From Nonomuraea deserti (lineage in GTDB: Bacteria; Actinomycetota; Actinomycetes; Streptosporangiales; Streptosporangiaceae): DNA of 64,000 bases. Location of the stretch: the NCBI RefSeq assembly GCF_004348685.1, contig NZ_SMKO01000028.1, forward strand, positions 1-64,000, read 5' to 3'. Shown one piece after another: positions 56,067 to 64,000 of the stretch (position 1 is its first letter; every line of letters starts with the position of its first letter). The position numbers and the translations under genes are program-made. A model generated the notes under the pieces. The model ran no database searches and had not been told where the DNA came from. It worked only from the letters and a program-made list of their open reading frames with translations.

Positions 56067-56531
56067 TTACGAGCTGGAGGGTTGAATCCCGACGAAGTAG
56101 CGCCGGTGAACCGTGGTTTCGAACCAGTTGACGTCCAGCCGGTGCCCTGCCAACGTGAACGCGAGTTCCAGGAAGGCCCCCTGCCGTTCGTCATAAGGAT
56201 GCGGCGGGAACAGCGGCAGGTCCTCCAGATGGTCGTCGAGACCGTGGAGATCCTCACCTCCGGCGAATCGAAGGCCGCCGCTGTCGACCACGGTCAGGAC
56301 CCGACCGTCGACCGCCCGCCGAAGGCTAAGCCGCGTGTTCAGGTTGGCGAACAGGTTGAGGACCTCGACCCCATCGGCTGAGATCTGCTCGATCTTCACC
56401 TTGCCATGCCAGCCCAGAGCCTCCATCACGACGAAGCGGTCACCCGCGTGTCCACACACGATCATGTGCGGCGCATAGCCATGCAATGGACTCGCCGAGA
56501 TGCCTCGCCTACTGCCACAGGACGCGATCAT
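56067..56531 (-). CDS. DUF6461-like protein
   Basis: A 154-residue soluble protein. It contains HMIVCGHAGDRFVVMEALGW, a stretch of paired strands (LNTRLSLRRAVDGRVLTVVD) and a C-terminal helix region (QGAFLELAFTLAGHRLDVNW). This order resembles DUF6461-type actinobacterial proteins, often found beside polymorphic-toxin loci, although the match is by eye. The N-terminus (before residue 20) may be incomplete. It follows the pentapeptide gene by 15 bases and could be a second immunity gene. Confidence 0.58.
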   Translation of the reverse strand: MIASCGSRRGISASPLHGYAPHMIVCGHAGDRFVVMEALGWHGKVKIEQISADGVEVLNLFANLNTRLSLRRAVDGRVLTVVDSGGLRFAGGEDLHGLDDHLEDLPLFPPHPYDERQGAFLELAFTLAGHRLDVNWFETTVHRRYFVGIQPSSS

Positions 56532-56546
56532 TCATAGCCTACTCTG

Positions 56547-57257
56547 TTACGGCTCATCACAGAATAGGCCGACAAAAGTCGAAGCCCACTCCACCGACAA
56601 GCCGCCAGCTAGAAACGAACGAGTCAGAAATATATCGGATTGCCCCTCCTCCACCAGCCTCTCAAGAACTTCGAGCTTCGTCTGAGCCCGCTTTCTGTCC
56701 TCATCATTACTTCGCGCCGAGATAGTACGCCACGCTTTCAACAGGACACGTTCGGCAGACGGGACCACAATGTACTCCGGCCCCACGGGAAGGCGCTGCA
56801 AGCGGAGATCGATACCTCCTCGGAAATCTACATCACGCAGCCGTGCAGCAGAGAAGTCATTTCCTATAAAAGCGTTGCGCTCTCTTAGTGCAAAGCCAAA
56901 ACTGGGGCGTGCTGTGAATATAACCGCAGCTAGATCGCCACTGAAACGACAGTCAGTAAACTGCGAGTCGATGAAGCGGTAATCCTTGATCACTACGCCG
57001 AGAAATGAACAGCGTACGAAGTTTGCCCTGCCTGCACCACCGCCTTTGATAGACATATGGTCGAAGGTGCACTCCACGTAGGTCGTCGGCTCCGCCCCAC
57101 TACCAAATGTGGGTGGACCTACAGGCCGGATTCCACTGAAATCGCAACGCGTTAGTGTACTTCCTACACCGATATCGAGATAGCGAGGACGCGCTCCAGA
57201 GAAATCAGCGCCTTCGAGGGTTACTGCATGCAAGATCAGCTCATCGTTCACAAGCAT
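56547..57257 (-). CDS. Pentapeptide-repeat-like protein
   Basis: A 236-residue protein. The first 165 residues show irregular A/C-x-F-type repeats (TLEGADFSGARPRYLD, TRCDFSG, VECTFDHM, VRCSFLG, TDCRFSGDL, NDFSAARLRDVDFRG) of the right-handed beta-helix family. The C-terminal 70 form helices (DEDRKRAQTKLEVLERLVEE). It lies 75 bases downstream of the orphan toxin-like C-terminus on the same strand, a position expected of an immunity protein. GC is low for the window. Confidence 0.75.
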   Translation of the reverse strand: MLVNDELILHAVTLEGADFSGARPRYLDIGVGSTLTRCDFSGIRPVGPPTFGSGAEPTTYVECTFDHMSIKGGGAGRANFVRCSFLGVVIKDYRFIDSQFTDCRFSGDLAAVIFTARPSFGFALRERNAFIGNDFSAARLRDVDFRGGIDLRLQRLPVGPEYIVVPSAERVLLKAWRTISARSNDEDRKRAQTKLEVLERLVEEGQSDIFLTRSFLAGGLSVEWASTFVGLFCDEP

Positions 57258-57332
57258 AGTCGATCACTACCTAGTCATCAATCTCGATGTCCGAGCTTCA
57301 AGCGATAGGCCGAGCTCATAGCAGTCTAGCTC

Positions 57333-57659
57333 CTACTTTCTAGATGTACCACCACCTCTGGATATTCTTTGAAGAACCGTATTGTTGGGGAATTTATTTA
57401 GAAGCACATATCCAGCCCTCATGTAAGCTCCTTTTCTGGTCAACTTGTGCCTAAAATAGCTAGAAATTGTGCTGAGTTCAATATTGAATCCAGTTGCCCT
57501 ATGAAGAAAATCAGGATTGCCGCCTCCCTTGGGAGCGGTTCGACGATATTCGTACTCGCCGGGGTGTTTCACTTGCAAGTTAGCCCATACGGCTTCATGA
57601 AATGCTCGCCCGAGAACCTGGTAGGCCCTACAGAAATGCTCATTTTTTATGTGATTACG
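57333..57659 (-). pseudogene. Orphan toxin-like C-terminal domain, joined to IS3
   Basis: About 108 codons continuing in frame from a dead IS3 transposase. The sequence (HFCRAYQVLGRAFHEAVWAN, NPDFLHRATGFNIELSTISS, then a basic tail ending SRGGGTSRK) is unrelated to transposases. The NPDF followed by IEL resembles the PD-(D/E)xK core of nuclease toxins, without the final Lys. GC is much lower than the IS3 part. It is probably the C-terminal cassette of a polymorphic toxin whose carrier was cut off by the insertion. Confidence 0.6.
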
Positions 57660-58716
57660 GATCCATTCAAAGATGGCGTTGGCCAGTTCTTCTCGGTTTT
57701 CCAGATTTCGGCACCGAGGAGTTCGAGCTGCATCGTTCCCGAGCACGATTACCATCATCGCATTGACGTAGCAATCGCCCACTGTTCCCATGGATCCGAG
57801 CAGGCGCGCATCTCGCAGCCGCTTGCCAAAGGCCCATGATGTATATTGCGTGCCGTGATCGGATTGCAGAATGGTCGAGCGGGCGTCCGGCTTCCGCCGG
57901 GCCACGGCCATCGCTAATGCGTTCACCACGAGATCCTGTCGTACGTCGATGGACCAGCCGATGACGCGTCGTGAATAGGCGTCCATGACGGCGGCGCAGT
58001 ACACCTTTCCTTCGCCGGTGGGATGCTCGGAGATGTCGGTCAGCCAGAGCCGATCGGGCGCCTCGACGTCGAAGCGGCGCTGCACCAGGTCTCCTCGGTG
58101 GCCTGGTTGACCAGGTTGCGGCGGCCCTAACGCCGGTAGACACCCTGCAGGCCAGCCGCGCGCATGAGCCGCTCTACGCGCTTGCGGTTGACCTTCTCGC
58201 CCAGCCCGAGCGCGAGCTCGGCGTGCACCCGCGGCGAGCCGTAACTGCCGCGCGAGTCGGCATGTATCTGCCGGACCCTTTTGGTGAGTTCCTTATTACG
58301 GAGTTCACGCGGTGGCTCTGGCCGGCCGAGCCACTCGTAATATCCCGAGGTCGACACTTGGAGCACTCGCAGGCCACCGCGACCGGAATACGGTCGTCGG
58401 CGAGTTCACGGACCAGCGAGTGCATTACTTTGGGAGGACGTTCTCGGGCGAAGTACGCCGCCGCCCGCTTGAGGATGTCGTTCTCCATCTCCAGCTGCTT
58501 ATTGCGGCGGCGCAGCTCGGCGAGTTCCTTCTTCTCCGCGCTGGCCAGCCGGTCACCGGTGCCGGCGTTTTCATCGGCGTCGGCTTGTCGCAGCCAGTTC
58601 TGCAGACACGACCGGCTGACGCCCAGGTTCTTGGCGAGTTGGAGGAGCGGTTTGTCACCTTGGCGCGCGAGCTCGACCGCGCGACGCCGGAACTCCGGAG
58701 GGTGTGGCGAGGGCAT
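57660..58716 (-). pseudogene. IS3-family transposase pair, decayed
   Basis: OrfA starts at ATG 58716 (MPSPHPPEFRRRAVELARQG, helix-turn-helix, then a leucine-rich coil ELRRRNKQLEMENDILKRAA). OrfB follows by the usual frame change and reads MHSLVRELADDRIPVAVACE, VSTSGYYEWLGRPEPP and SYGSPRVHAELA. It then stops near 58127 and resumes in another frame with LWLTDISEHPTGEGKVYCAA (first Asp) and LQSDHGTQYTSWAFG (second Asp). The catalytic Glu segment is scrambled (NAMMVIVLG for NAMAESFF), so the copy is dead even apart from its frameshift. Confidence 0.82.
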
Positions 58717-58785
58717 GAAGGACGTCCTTGCTGATGATCAAGGGTGACCTCAGGTCAAGTGTCCGGAGAACGGGGGGAAGCTCAT

Positions 58786-59140
58786 GTGGTGATTGATGCG
58801 GATCTCGCCCGTCGGGTTCGTGACCGTTCCGGTTGAGTGGCCGGTCGTGTTGCGCTAGGGGCGAGACCGAGGAGCACTTTGACAAGTACCAGTTCGAGGC
58901 CGATCCGGCGCTTCTGGATGAGTTGGCGTCAGGGATGGTTCACTGGTGCCCGAGGGGACCGAGGTGTTGGCCGGCCTGGAGATGGGCGGCATCGCGGTGG
59001 TCACGGCGCTGGGGCGGCGCACTGGCTGGCCCTGCGCGTTTGTGCGCAAGACAGCGAAGTCCTGTGGCACTGCCCGGCTGGCCGAGGGCGCCGACGTCAA
59101 GGGACCGGGCGTCCTGGTCGTTGAGGACAGGGCTGACTGA
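58786..59140 (+). pseudogene. pyrE (orotate phosphoribosyltransferase) relic
   Basis: Pieces of a PyrE-like enzyme in three frames: VIDADLARRVRDR, then ETEEHFDKYQFEADPALLDE, then VPEGTEVLAGLEMGGIAVVT and AFVRKTAKSCGTARLAEGAD followed by LVVED. Breaks lie near 58835 and 58955. The sequence ends right after the PRPP-motif start, so the C-terminus is missing too. This is presumably an extra copy brought in or duplicated, not the cell's only pyrE. Confidence 0.78.
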
Positions 59141-59174
59141 TCTCGCGACGTCACCCGTGGTTGTCTTCAACGGG

Positions 59175-60569
59175 TCAGGGGGTGACGCCGGCTGACTTCA
59201 GGACGGTGGCGAGGTGGTGGATGCCTTCTTCGATGTGGTGGGGCGTGAGTCTGCTGTAGCCCATCACGAGGGCCGGGTGTTGGGCCGGCGCCGGGCTGGA
59301 CCGGTAGCGGTCAAGGGGCTGTATGAGGATGCCGTGCCGGGCGGCGGTGGCGGCGAGGTGGGTCGCGTCCATGCTGTCGGCCAACTTGACCAGGACATGC
59401 AGGCCCGCGGAGATGCCGGTCGCATGGTAGGCGGGCCAGTGCCGGCACAGGGCCGCGATGAGCGCGTCGCGTCGCTGGCGGTAGTTGCGACGGGTGCGCC
59501 GCAGGTGCCGGTCGAGGTCGCCGCGCTGGATGAACTCGGCGACGGTGGCCTGGATGATCGAGGTGGTGAACCGGTCGCTGCGCGCGCGGGCGGCGACCAC
59601 CTCCTCGCGTAGCGCCGGGGGAACGATCAGCCAGCCGAGCCGCAGCCCGGGGGCCAGGCTCTTGGACAGGCTACCGGCGTGGACGACATGATCGGGCGCG
59701 ACCCCTTGGAGGGCGCCGACGGGTTGGCGGTCGTAGCGGTATTCGGCGTCGTAGTCGTCCTCGATGACGTACGAGCCGCTGGTGCGGGCCCAGTCGAGCA
59801 GGCTGATCCGCCGGCTGGCCGAGAGCACCACACCGGTCGGGTACTGGTGGGCGGGTGTGACGAGCACCGCGCCCGCCCCTGACGCGGTCAGCCGGTCCAC
59901 TCGCAGGCCCTCGTCGTCGACCTCGATGGGGTGGCAGCTGGCGCCGGCCCATTCGATCTGCTCCCGCCAGTTGGGGTGGCCGGGATTCTCAACGGCGATG
60001 CCCCGCTTGGCGAGCACCCGGGCCAGCAGGCTCAACCCGTGCGAGAAGCCGTTGCACACCACGATGTCGTCCGGTTCGCAGGACACACCGCGGACCCTGC
60101 CCAGGTAGTCGGCCAGCGTCTCGCGCAGCGCCGGGAGACCGGCCGGGTCGCTGTAGCCGAGTGATTGCTCGGGTAGGGACCGCATCGTCGTGCGGGTCGC
60201 GCGGGCCCAGGCCGCGTGCGGGAACAGGGCGACGTCCGGGGCTCCGGGCCGGAAGTCGTAGCGGGCGGAGGGCGGCGGCGGGCGGCGGCGCTGTGGTTCC
60301 TCGGGCGTGGTGATCGCGTTGACGACGGTGCCCCAGCCCTGTCGGGAGCTCAGGTAGCCCTCGGCGGTGAGCTGGTGATAGGCCGCGATGACGACACCGC
60401 GGGTGATCTGGAGGTCCGCGGCCAGCGCCCGGGAGGACGGCAGCCGGACGCCAGGGCGCAGCCGGCCCGCCCTGATGGCGTCACGCAGGCTCCGCTCCAG
60501 TTGGGCGCGCAGGCCACGGGGACGGGAGCGGTCGATCTCCACGAACAACTCAGGCGAACTGGTACTCAT
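59175..60569 (-). CDS. MocR/PdxR-type GntR regulator with aminotransferase domain
   Basis: A 464-residue regulator. A GntR winged helix (LRAQLERSLRDAIRAGRLRP, LPSSRALAADLQITRGVVIA) is joined to a fold-type I aminotransferase domain. The PLP site is visible: VCNGFSHGLSLLARVL, NPGHPNWREQ, EDDYDAEYRYDR with the cofactor Asp, and HAGSLSKSLAPGLRLGWL with the Schiff-base Lys. Members sense PLP or amino-acid adducts and often activate divergent pyridoxine or transporter genes. Here the divergent gene is a DHFR-family enzyme with 376 bases between, part of which may be relic. Confidence 0.9.
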   Translation of the reverse strand: MSTSSPELFVEIDRSRPRGLRAQLERSLRDAIRAGRLRPGVRLPSSRALAADLQITRGVVIAAYHQLTAEGYLSSRQGWGTVVNAITTPEEPQRRRPPPPSARYDFRPGAPDVALFPHAAWARATRTTMRSLPEQSLGYSDPAGLPALRETLADYLGRVRGVSCEPDDIVVCNGFSHGLSLLARVLAKRGIAVENPGHPNWREQIEWAGASCHPIEVDDEGLRVDRLTASGAGAVLVTPAHQYPTGVVLSASRRISLLDWARTSGSYVIEDDYDAEYRYDRQPVGALQGVAPDHVVHAGSLSKSLAPGLRLGWLIVPPALREEVVAARARSDRFTTSIIQATVAEFIQRGDLDRHLRRTRRNYRQRRDALIAALCRHWPAYHATGISAGLHVLVKLADSMDATHLAATAARHGILIQPLDRYRSSPAPAQHPALVMGYSRLTPHHIEEGIHHLATVLKSAGVTP

Positions 60570-60945
60570 AACTCGTTCAGAATTGGGTCTCTTATCAGCG
60601 CCACTCTATCCATACCGTGGGGCCATGGCACGGCATGCGTATTCAGCGTCCTCAAGGGCGCCGCGGCACGAAGAGGTGTTCGCACCCAGCGACAGCGGCG
60701 ACTCCCTCAACGACGCGACCGGCACCCGTCAACGGCTTCGCCCTCACCCGGCGACGTCCACCGGGTCGCCACCAGCGGCGACCGCACCGCCATCCCGATC
60801 CACGGGTACGGGACGGATCTGTCCCGCCTGGGATCCAGCTCGCTGCGCCACTACGACCATCCGGTAAGGCCGTGATCACCCGGAGGCCGCACCACCGCGG
60901 CAGCCAGAGGCCAACCATCCACAAGCAGATCGCAGGAGATGACCG
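60570..60945. other. Divergent region upstream of MocR and DHFR-family genes
   Basis: Must hold the promoters of both genes. A plus-strand frame reads HRVATSGDRTAIPIHGYGTD, faintly like an alpha/beta-hydrolase start, but is too short and broken to call a gene. Confidence 0.35.
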
Positions 60946-61530
60946 ATGAACAACACCGAGCCGCCGCCCGCGACCGGAATAGTGCTCTGGGGCTTCACGA
61001 TGACCCTCAACGGGTTCGTGGCCGGACCACGCCACGAGATGGACTGGATGACCGGTTTCTCCGCCCGACCGGGCGTGATCGACGAGTTGATCGAGTCCAC
61101 CGGCGCCGTGCTGGCAGGCCGTGACGGCTTCGACAGCGCCATCGGCGACTCACGGCCCTGGGGTGGGGCATGGGAAGGGCCGATCTTCGTCCTGACCCAC
61201 CATCCCGAGGACGCGCCGCCCACCCCGGACATCACGTTCCTGTCCTGCCCAGTTCAGGAGGCGGTCCAAATCGGACTGGAGGCAGCAGCAGGCAAGAATC
61301 TCGCGGTGTTCTCGCCGAACATCGGCACCCAGCTCCTGGAGCTGGGGCTGATCGACGAGATCGACATCCACATCGCACCGGTTCTGCTCGGCGAGGGGAT
61401 TCGGCTCTACCACAACCCCGGCAGAACACCGGTCCGCCTCCACCGGCTCGACAGTGACGATCCCACCCTGGCCGCCCGGGTCCGGTACCGACCCACCACA
61501 ACGGCGAACATCCCCGGACCAGCTGGGTAA
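60946..61530 (+). CDS. Dihydrofolate reductase-family (RibD C-terminal) protein
   Basis: A 194-residue oxidoreductase of the DHFR/RibD-C superfamily. It shows VLWGFTMTLNGFVAGPRHEM, GAVLAGRDGFD, PIFVLTHHPEDAPP and IGTQLLELGLIDEIDIHIAP followed by VLLGEGIRLY, the standard NADPH-fold layout. Such stand-alone proteins rarely reduce folate; the substrate is unknown. AGGAG sits before the ATG. It is divergent from the MocR regulator and likely controlled by it. Confidence 0.9.
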   Translation: MNNTEPPPATGIVLWGFTMTLNGFVAGPRHEMDWMTGFSARPGVIDELIESTGAVLAGRDGFDSAIGDSRPWGGAWEGPIFVLTHHPEDAPPTPDITFLSCPVQEAVQIGLEAAAGKNLAVFSPNIGTQLLELGLIDEIDIHIAPVLLGEGIRLYHNPGRTPVRLHRLDSDDPTLAARVRYRPTTTANIPGPAG

Positions 61531-61539
61531 CTGAGCGAT

Positions 61540-61765
61540 AGCAGTTGACGGCAGGGCGTTTCGCACCGCGACGGAACAGTCCGCCGAACGCCTGCTCACC
61601 GCTTCCAGCCAGAATCTCCGAGCAGTGGTTAACGACCGCGACGAACAGCGACTTCGTGTCGGGAAAAGCCGGTAGAGGTACGCCTGAGAGATCCCGGCAG
61701 CCTTGGCGACCTCGACCTCGGTCGTGGAGGTGCCGTAGTAGCCGCCTGCAGCGAAGGGTGCAGCT
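61540..61765 (-). pseudogene. TetR-family regulator fragment
   Basis: The DNA-binding part reads YYGTSTTEVEVAKAAGISQA then YLYRLF; an extra base there shifts to PDTKSLFVAVVNHCSEILAG in the next frame. Both the first helix and the ligand domain are missing. This is a remnant of a TetR regulator. Confidence 0.7.
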
Positions 61766-61853
61766 CTTCTTAAGTGAGTCTCTGACCTGGGCCTTTGCAG
61801 ACACGACTGTTTGATCCGGGAACCGCCTTTTACTGTGAGTACAGAGGTGTGAG

Positions 61854-62445
61854 GTGGTGGTGACGGTGGGCTCGTTACTCGAGGAACTGGCGCTGCGTGA
61901 AGCTGTGGCCCGGCAGCGGATCGAGGGAGATCCGCGAGCAGATCGCCGCGCTGACGTCACGACTGGAGGACGAGCAGGACCGGTTGTCACGGCTGACGAT
62001 CGCGCGGGAGACCGTCGAGAAGATCCTGGGCGAGGCGGCACGGCTACTCGATGAGCCCGAAGGGCAGGCCGAGGTCGCCGATACGGCCGGCACCGTCAAC
62101 GCGGCGCCGCCACGGCCGCTGGTGCTCGGCGTGGTGACGGTGCCGCCATGGCAGCCTGGCATGGACGCGGCGGTGCTGCCGCGCGCGTACCGGGATGCGG
62201 TGGAGATCATGGCCGATGCCGGGCGGGCGATACGGGCCGGGCAGATCGCGGTGGCGATGGGACTACCGGATGAGGCCGCCAAGCGGGAAGGGCTGCGGTC
62301 CAAGCTGAAGCGGCTGGTGGAACGCGGCTGGGCGAAGGAAGAAGGGCCGGGATTGTTCACGGTGACCGAGCCGGTGGCCCGCGAGGTGGCCCGGCAGGAT
62401 GGCGCAGGGTCACGGGACGGCATCGCGTCGTCACCGGGCGGGTGA
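61854..62445 (+). pseudogene. ISKra4-associated accessory gene, frameshifted
   Basis: The N-terminus (VGSLLEELALREAVARQRIE) and the main part (REIREQIAALTSRLEDEQDR, GRAIRAGQIAVAMGLPDEAA, KLKRLVERGWAKEEG) are joined by one extra G near 61925. The product would be a coiled coil plus a winged helix. This gene type regularly precedes ISKra4-like transposases, as it does here by 70 bases, and probably aids or regulates transposition. Confidence 0.72.
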
Positions 62446-62515
62446 TTGTGGCGGGGCCCTCCCGCCGTCAGGTTCGAAGGTGCCAACCAAACCGTTCCCG
62501 ACGAAGGAAGAGCCC

Positions 62516-64000
62516 GTGCAGGCACCGTACGACACCGAACTCACCGCTGACGTCTTTGCCGAGGCGAAGAACACCTTCAACTGTCTCGTCGGACACCTCA
62601 CCGATGCGGCGACCGGGACACTCACCCATGACCGGCTGGAGGAGACGATCGTCGAGCGGGGGCGTGAGCTGCAGCGCCTGCTGCTGCAGGCGCACCTTGA
62701 CCTGCGAGCGCTGCGCGAGCGGCGGCAGGTGCACGGCGCCCGCCGGGACGGGACGGCCGCAGGGGTGATCGGGGCCGACGGGGTGCCGCGGCGGCGGGTG
62801 GAGATCGGGCATCGGCGGCTGCTGGCCACGCTCGTCGGGACGGTGACCGTGGCTCGGTGCGCGTGGCGCGCTCTGGGGGTGCGCAACGTGTATCCGGCGG
62901 ACGCGGCGTTGTCGTTGCCGGTGGTGCGGCACTCGGCCGGGCTGGCCAAGCTCGCGGTCATCGAGACGGTGCGCGGCTCGTTCGACGCCGCTCTGGCGGC
63001 GCTCACGGCGCGCTGCGGCCAGGTGATCGGTAAGCGGCAGATCGAGCAGGTGGTGGCCCGGGCCGCGGCCGATGTCGATGCGTTCTACGCCGCGCGGCTC
63101 CCGGTGCCGTGCACGGCGTCCACGGTGCTGGTGCTCAGCGTGGACGGCAAGGGGATCGCCATGCGTCCCGAGGCGCTGCGGCCCGCGACGGCGAAGGCCG
63201 CCGCCCGCGCCCGGGCCACGTTCCGGACGCGGCTGGCGTCCGGGGAGAAACCGGCGCGCAAGCGGATGGCGACGCTGGGCGTGGTCTATGACGCCGAACC
63301 GGCGCCGCGGCGGCCGCATGATGTGATCGCCGTGCCGGGCGGGCGAGCCGGCCGGCGCAGGCCGCGGCCCCGGCCACGCGCGTTGCGCAAGTGGCTGTGC
63401 GGCTCGGTCATCACCGGCCCCGGCGCAATGATCGTCAAGGTCTTCGACCATGCCGAGGCCCGTGACCCCGGACGTGTCCGTCCCTGGGTCGTGCTCGTCG
63501 ACGGGGCCCGCCACCAACTCGATCTGATCACCTGCGAAGCGGCCCGGCACGGCATCCGCGTCCACATCGTGATCGATTTCGTGCACGTGCTGGAGAAGTT
63601 GTGGGCTGCCGCGTGGAGCCTGCCTCCGCCCGCGGCGCCGGCCGCGGAGGACTGGGTCGCCGGCCACGCCGTGGCCCTGCTGGCCGGGCACACCGGCCAG
63701 GTCATCACCACGCTGACCGCGCAGGCCGCCACAGCCGGCGTCCAGCGCCGTGACGGCATCGACGCGTGCATCCGCTACCTGTCCAACAACGCCGGGCATC
63801 TGCGCTATGACCAGGCGCTGGAGGCGGGATGGCCGATCGAGACCGGGGTGGTTGAGGGCGCGTGCCGCCATCTGATCGCCGACAGGTTCGACCTAGCTGG
63901 GGCCCGGTGGGGGCTGGCCGGGGCCGAGGCGGTGCTGAAGCTCCGCGCGCTGACCGCCAACGGTCATCTGGAAGAGTGCTGGACTTTCCATCTCGCCCGG
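62516..64000 (+). CDS. ISKra4-family transposase, 3' end beyond window
   Basis: An uninterrupted frame of 495 codons running off the right edge. It starts at the GTG at 62516, with AAGGAAG six bases upstream; an earlier GTG at 62480 is in frame. The protein opens with YDTELTADVFAEAKNTFNCL and carries the acidic residues in STVLVLSVDGKGIAM, RPWVVLVDGARHQLDL and IETGVVEGACRHLI, plus a Cys-rich centre. These fit the DDE core of ISKra4-type enzymes. No break is seen within the window. Confidence 0.85.
   Translation, partial: MQAPYDTELTADVFAEAKNTFNCLVGHLTDAATGTLTHDRLEETIVERGRELQRLLLQAHLDLRALRERRQVHGARRDGTAAGVIGADGVPRRRVEIGHRRLLATLVGTVTVARCAWRALGVRNVYPADAALSLPVVRHSAGLAKLAVIETVRGSFDAALAALTARCGQVIGKRQIEQVVARAAADVDAFYAARLPVPCTASTVLVLSVDGKGIAMRPEALRPATAKAAARARATFRTRLASGEKPARKRMATLGVVYDAEPAPRRPHDVIAVPGGRAGRRRPRPRPRALRKWLCGSVITGPGAMIVKVFDHAEARDPGRVRPWVVLVDGARHQLDLITCEAARHGIRVHIVIDFVHVLEKLWAAAWSLPPPAAPAAEDWVAGHAVALLAGHTGQVITTLTAQAATAGVQRRDGIDACIRYLSNNAGHLRYDQALEAGWPIETGVVEGACRHLIADRFDLAGARWGLAGAEAVLKLRALTANGHLEECWTFHLAR

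Noticed and set aside
60640..60875. An alpha/beta-hydrolase gene
   Set aside because: Only about 20 suggestive residues; no nucleophile elbow or continuous domain.
62468..63871. A 467-codon minus-strand frame
   Set aside because: Antisense shadow of the ISKra4 transposase, whose plus-strand frame is open to the window edge and carries the DDE motifs.

Overview
The window is high-GC actinomycete DNA. A chitinolytic-type modular exoenzyme, a giant DNRLRE/LamG secreted protein, a pSAM2-type integrative element, a clpP-clpP-popR locus and MocR and NUDIX proteins point to a mycelial actinobacterium. Streptosporangiaceae (for example Nonomuraea) is my best guess, from protein style only. Much of the window is accessory DNA: I count one integrative element, parts of several insertion sequences, a group II intron, a restriction-type defence island and many broken genes.

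Layout. 0-8.8 kb: the 3' part of a NodB-CBM2-esterase gene, a decayed relic, then a 1672-residue secreted protein ending in a NucA/NucB-like nuclease domain, followed after a strong hairpin by a 201-residue possible immunity gene. 9.2 kb: a 51-bp tRNA-Arg(CCT) 3'-half repeat with its terminator; the same 51 bp recurs at 55.5 kb. 9.5-16.8 kb: HAD hydrolase, lipoprotein, HEPN-like protein, a type VII secretion-like pair and a double-NUDIX protein. 17-26 kb: an actinomycete integrative and conjugative element with int, xis, rep, small proteins, a DUF2637 membrane protein, an FtsK-type translocase, GntR regulators and two P-loop proteins. Its integrase and replication initiator each carry a one-base frameshift.

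27-37.7 kb: a defence island. An HNH nuclease and a PIN protein accompany vsr-dcm on the minus strand. Divergently, an Eco29kI-like GIY-YIG restriction enzyme, a MORC/MutL-type GHKL ATPase with a zinc ribbon, a REase-helicase fusion and a 203-residue protein run on the plus strand. Methylase, mismatch nuclease, restriction enzyme, ATPase and helicase would together form a restriction-modification system of the MORC-associated type.

37.8-43 kb: a mobile-element block with an IS5-family transposase, a group II intron with recognisable domain V, a broken IS630 and a truncated transposase. 43-49.2 kb: a second nuclease-rich region of unknown function. It holds a truncated copy of an unknown large protein, an Mrr-like/pentapeptide fusion, a full 826-residue relative of the truncated protein and a GIY-YIG-like protein coupled to it by a GTGA overlap. 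This is the best candidate for an undescribed system.

50.4-55.1 kb: an integrase relic, then clpP3-clpP4-like genes in which the second subunit lacks the catalytic serine. An exact PopR-type palindrome lies upstream and a PopR/ClgR-like activator ending in Leu-Ala-Ala downstream. A heavily frameshifted membrane protein relic follows. 55.5-64 kb: the second tRNA repeat, an intron scrap, a DUF6461-like gene, a pentapeptide protein, an orphan toxin-like C-terminus joined in frame to a dead IS3 transposase, a pyrE relic, a MocR regulator divergent from a DHFR-family protein, a TetR relic and an ISKra4-type element leaving the window.

Frameshifts cluster in mobile elements and relics, while the long defence, Clp and secreted-protein genes are open throughout. 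That favours real decay over general sequencing error. All family assignments come from reading motifs by eye, without database searches.
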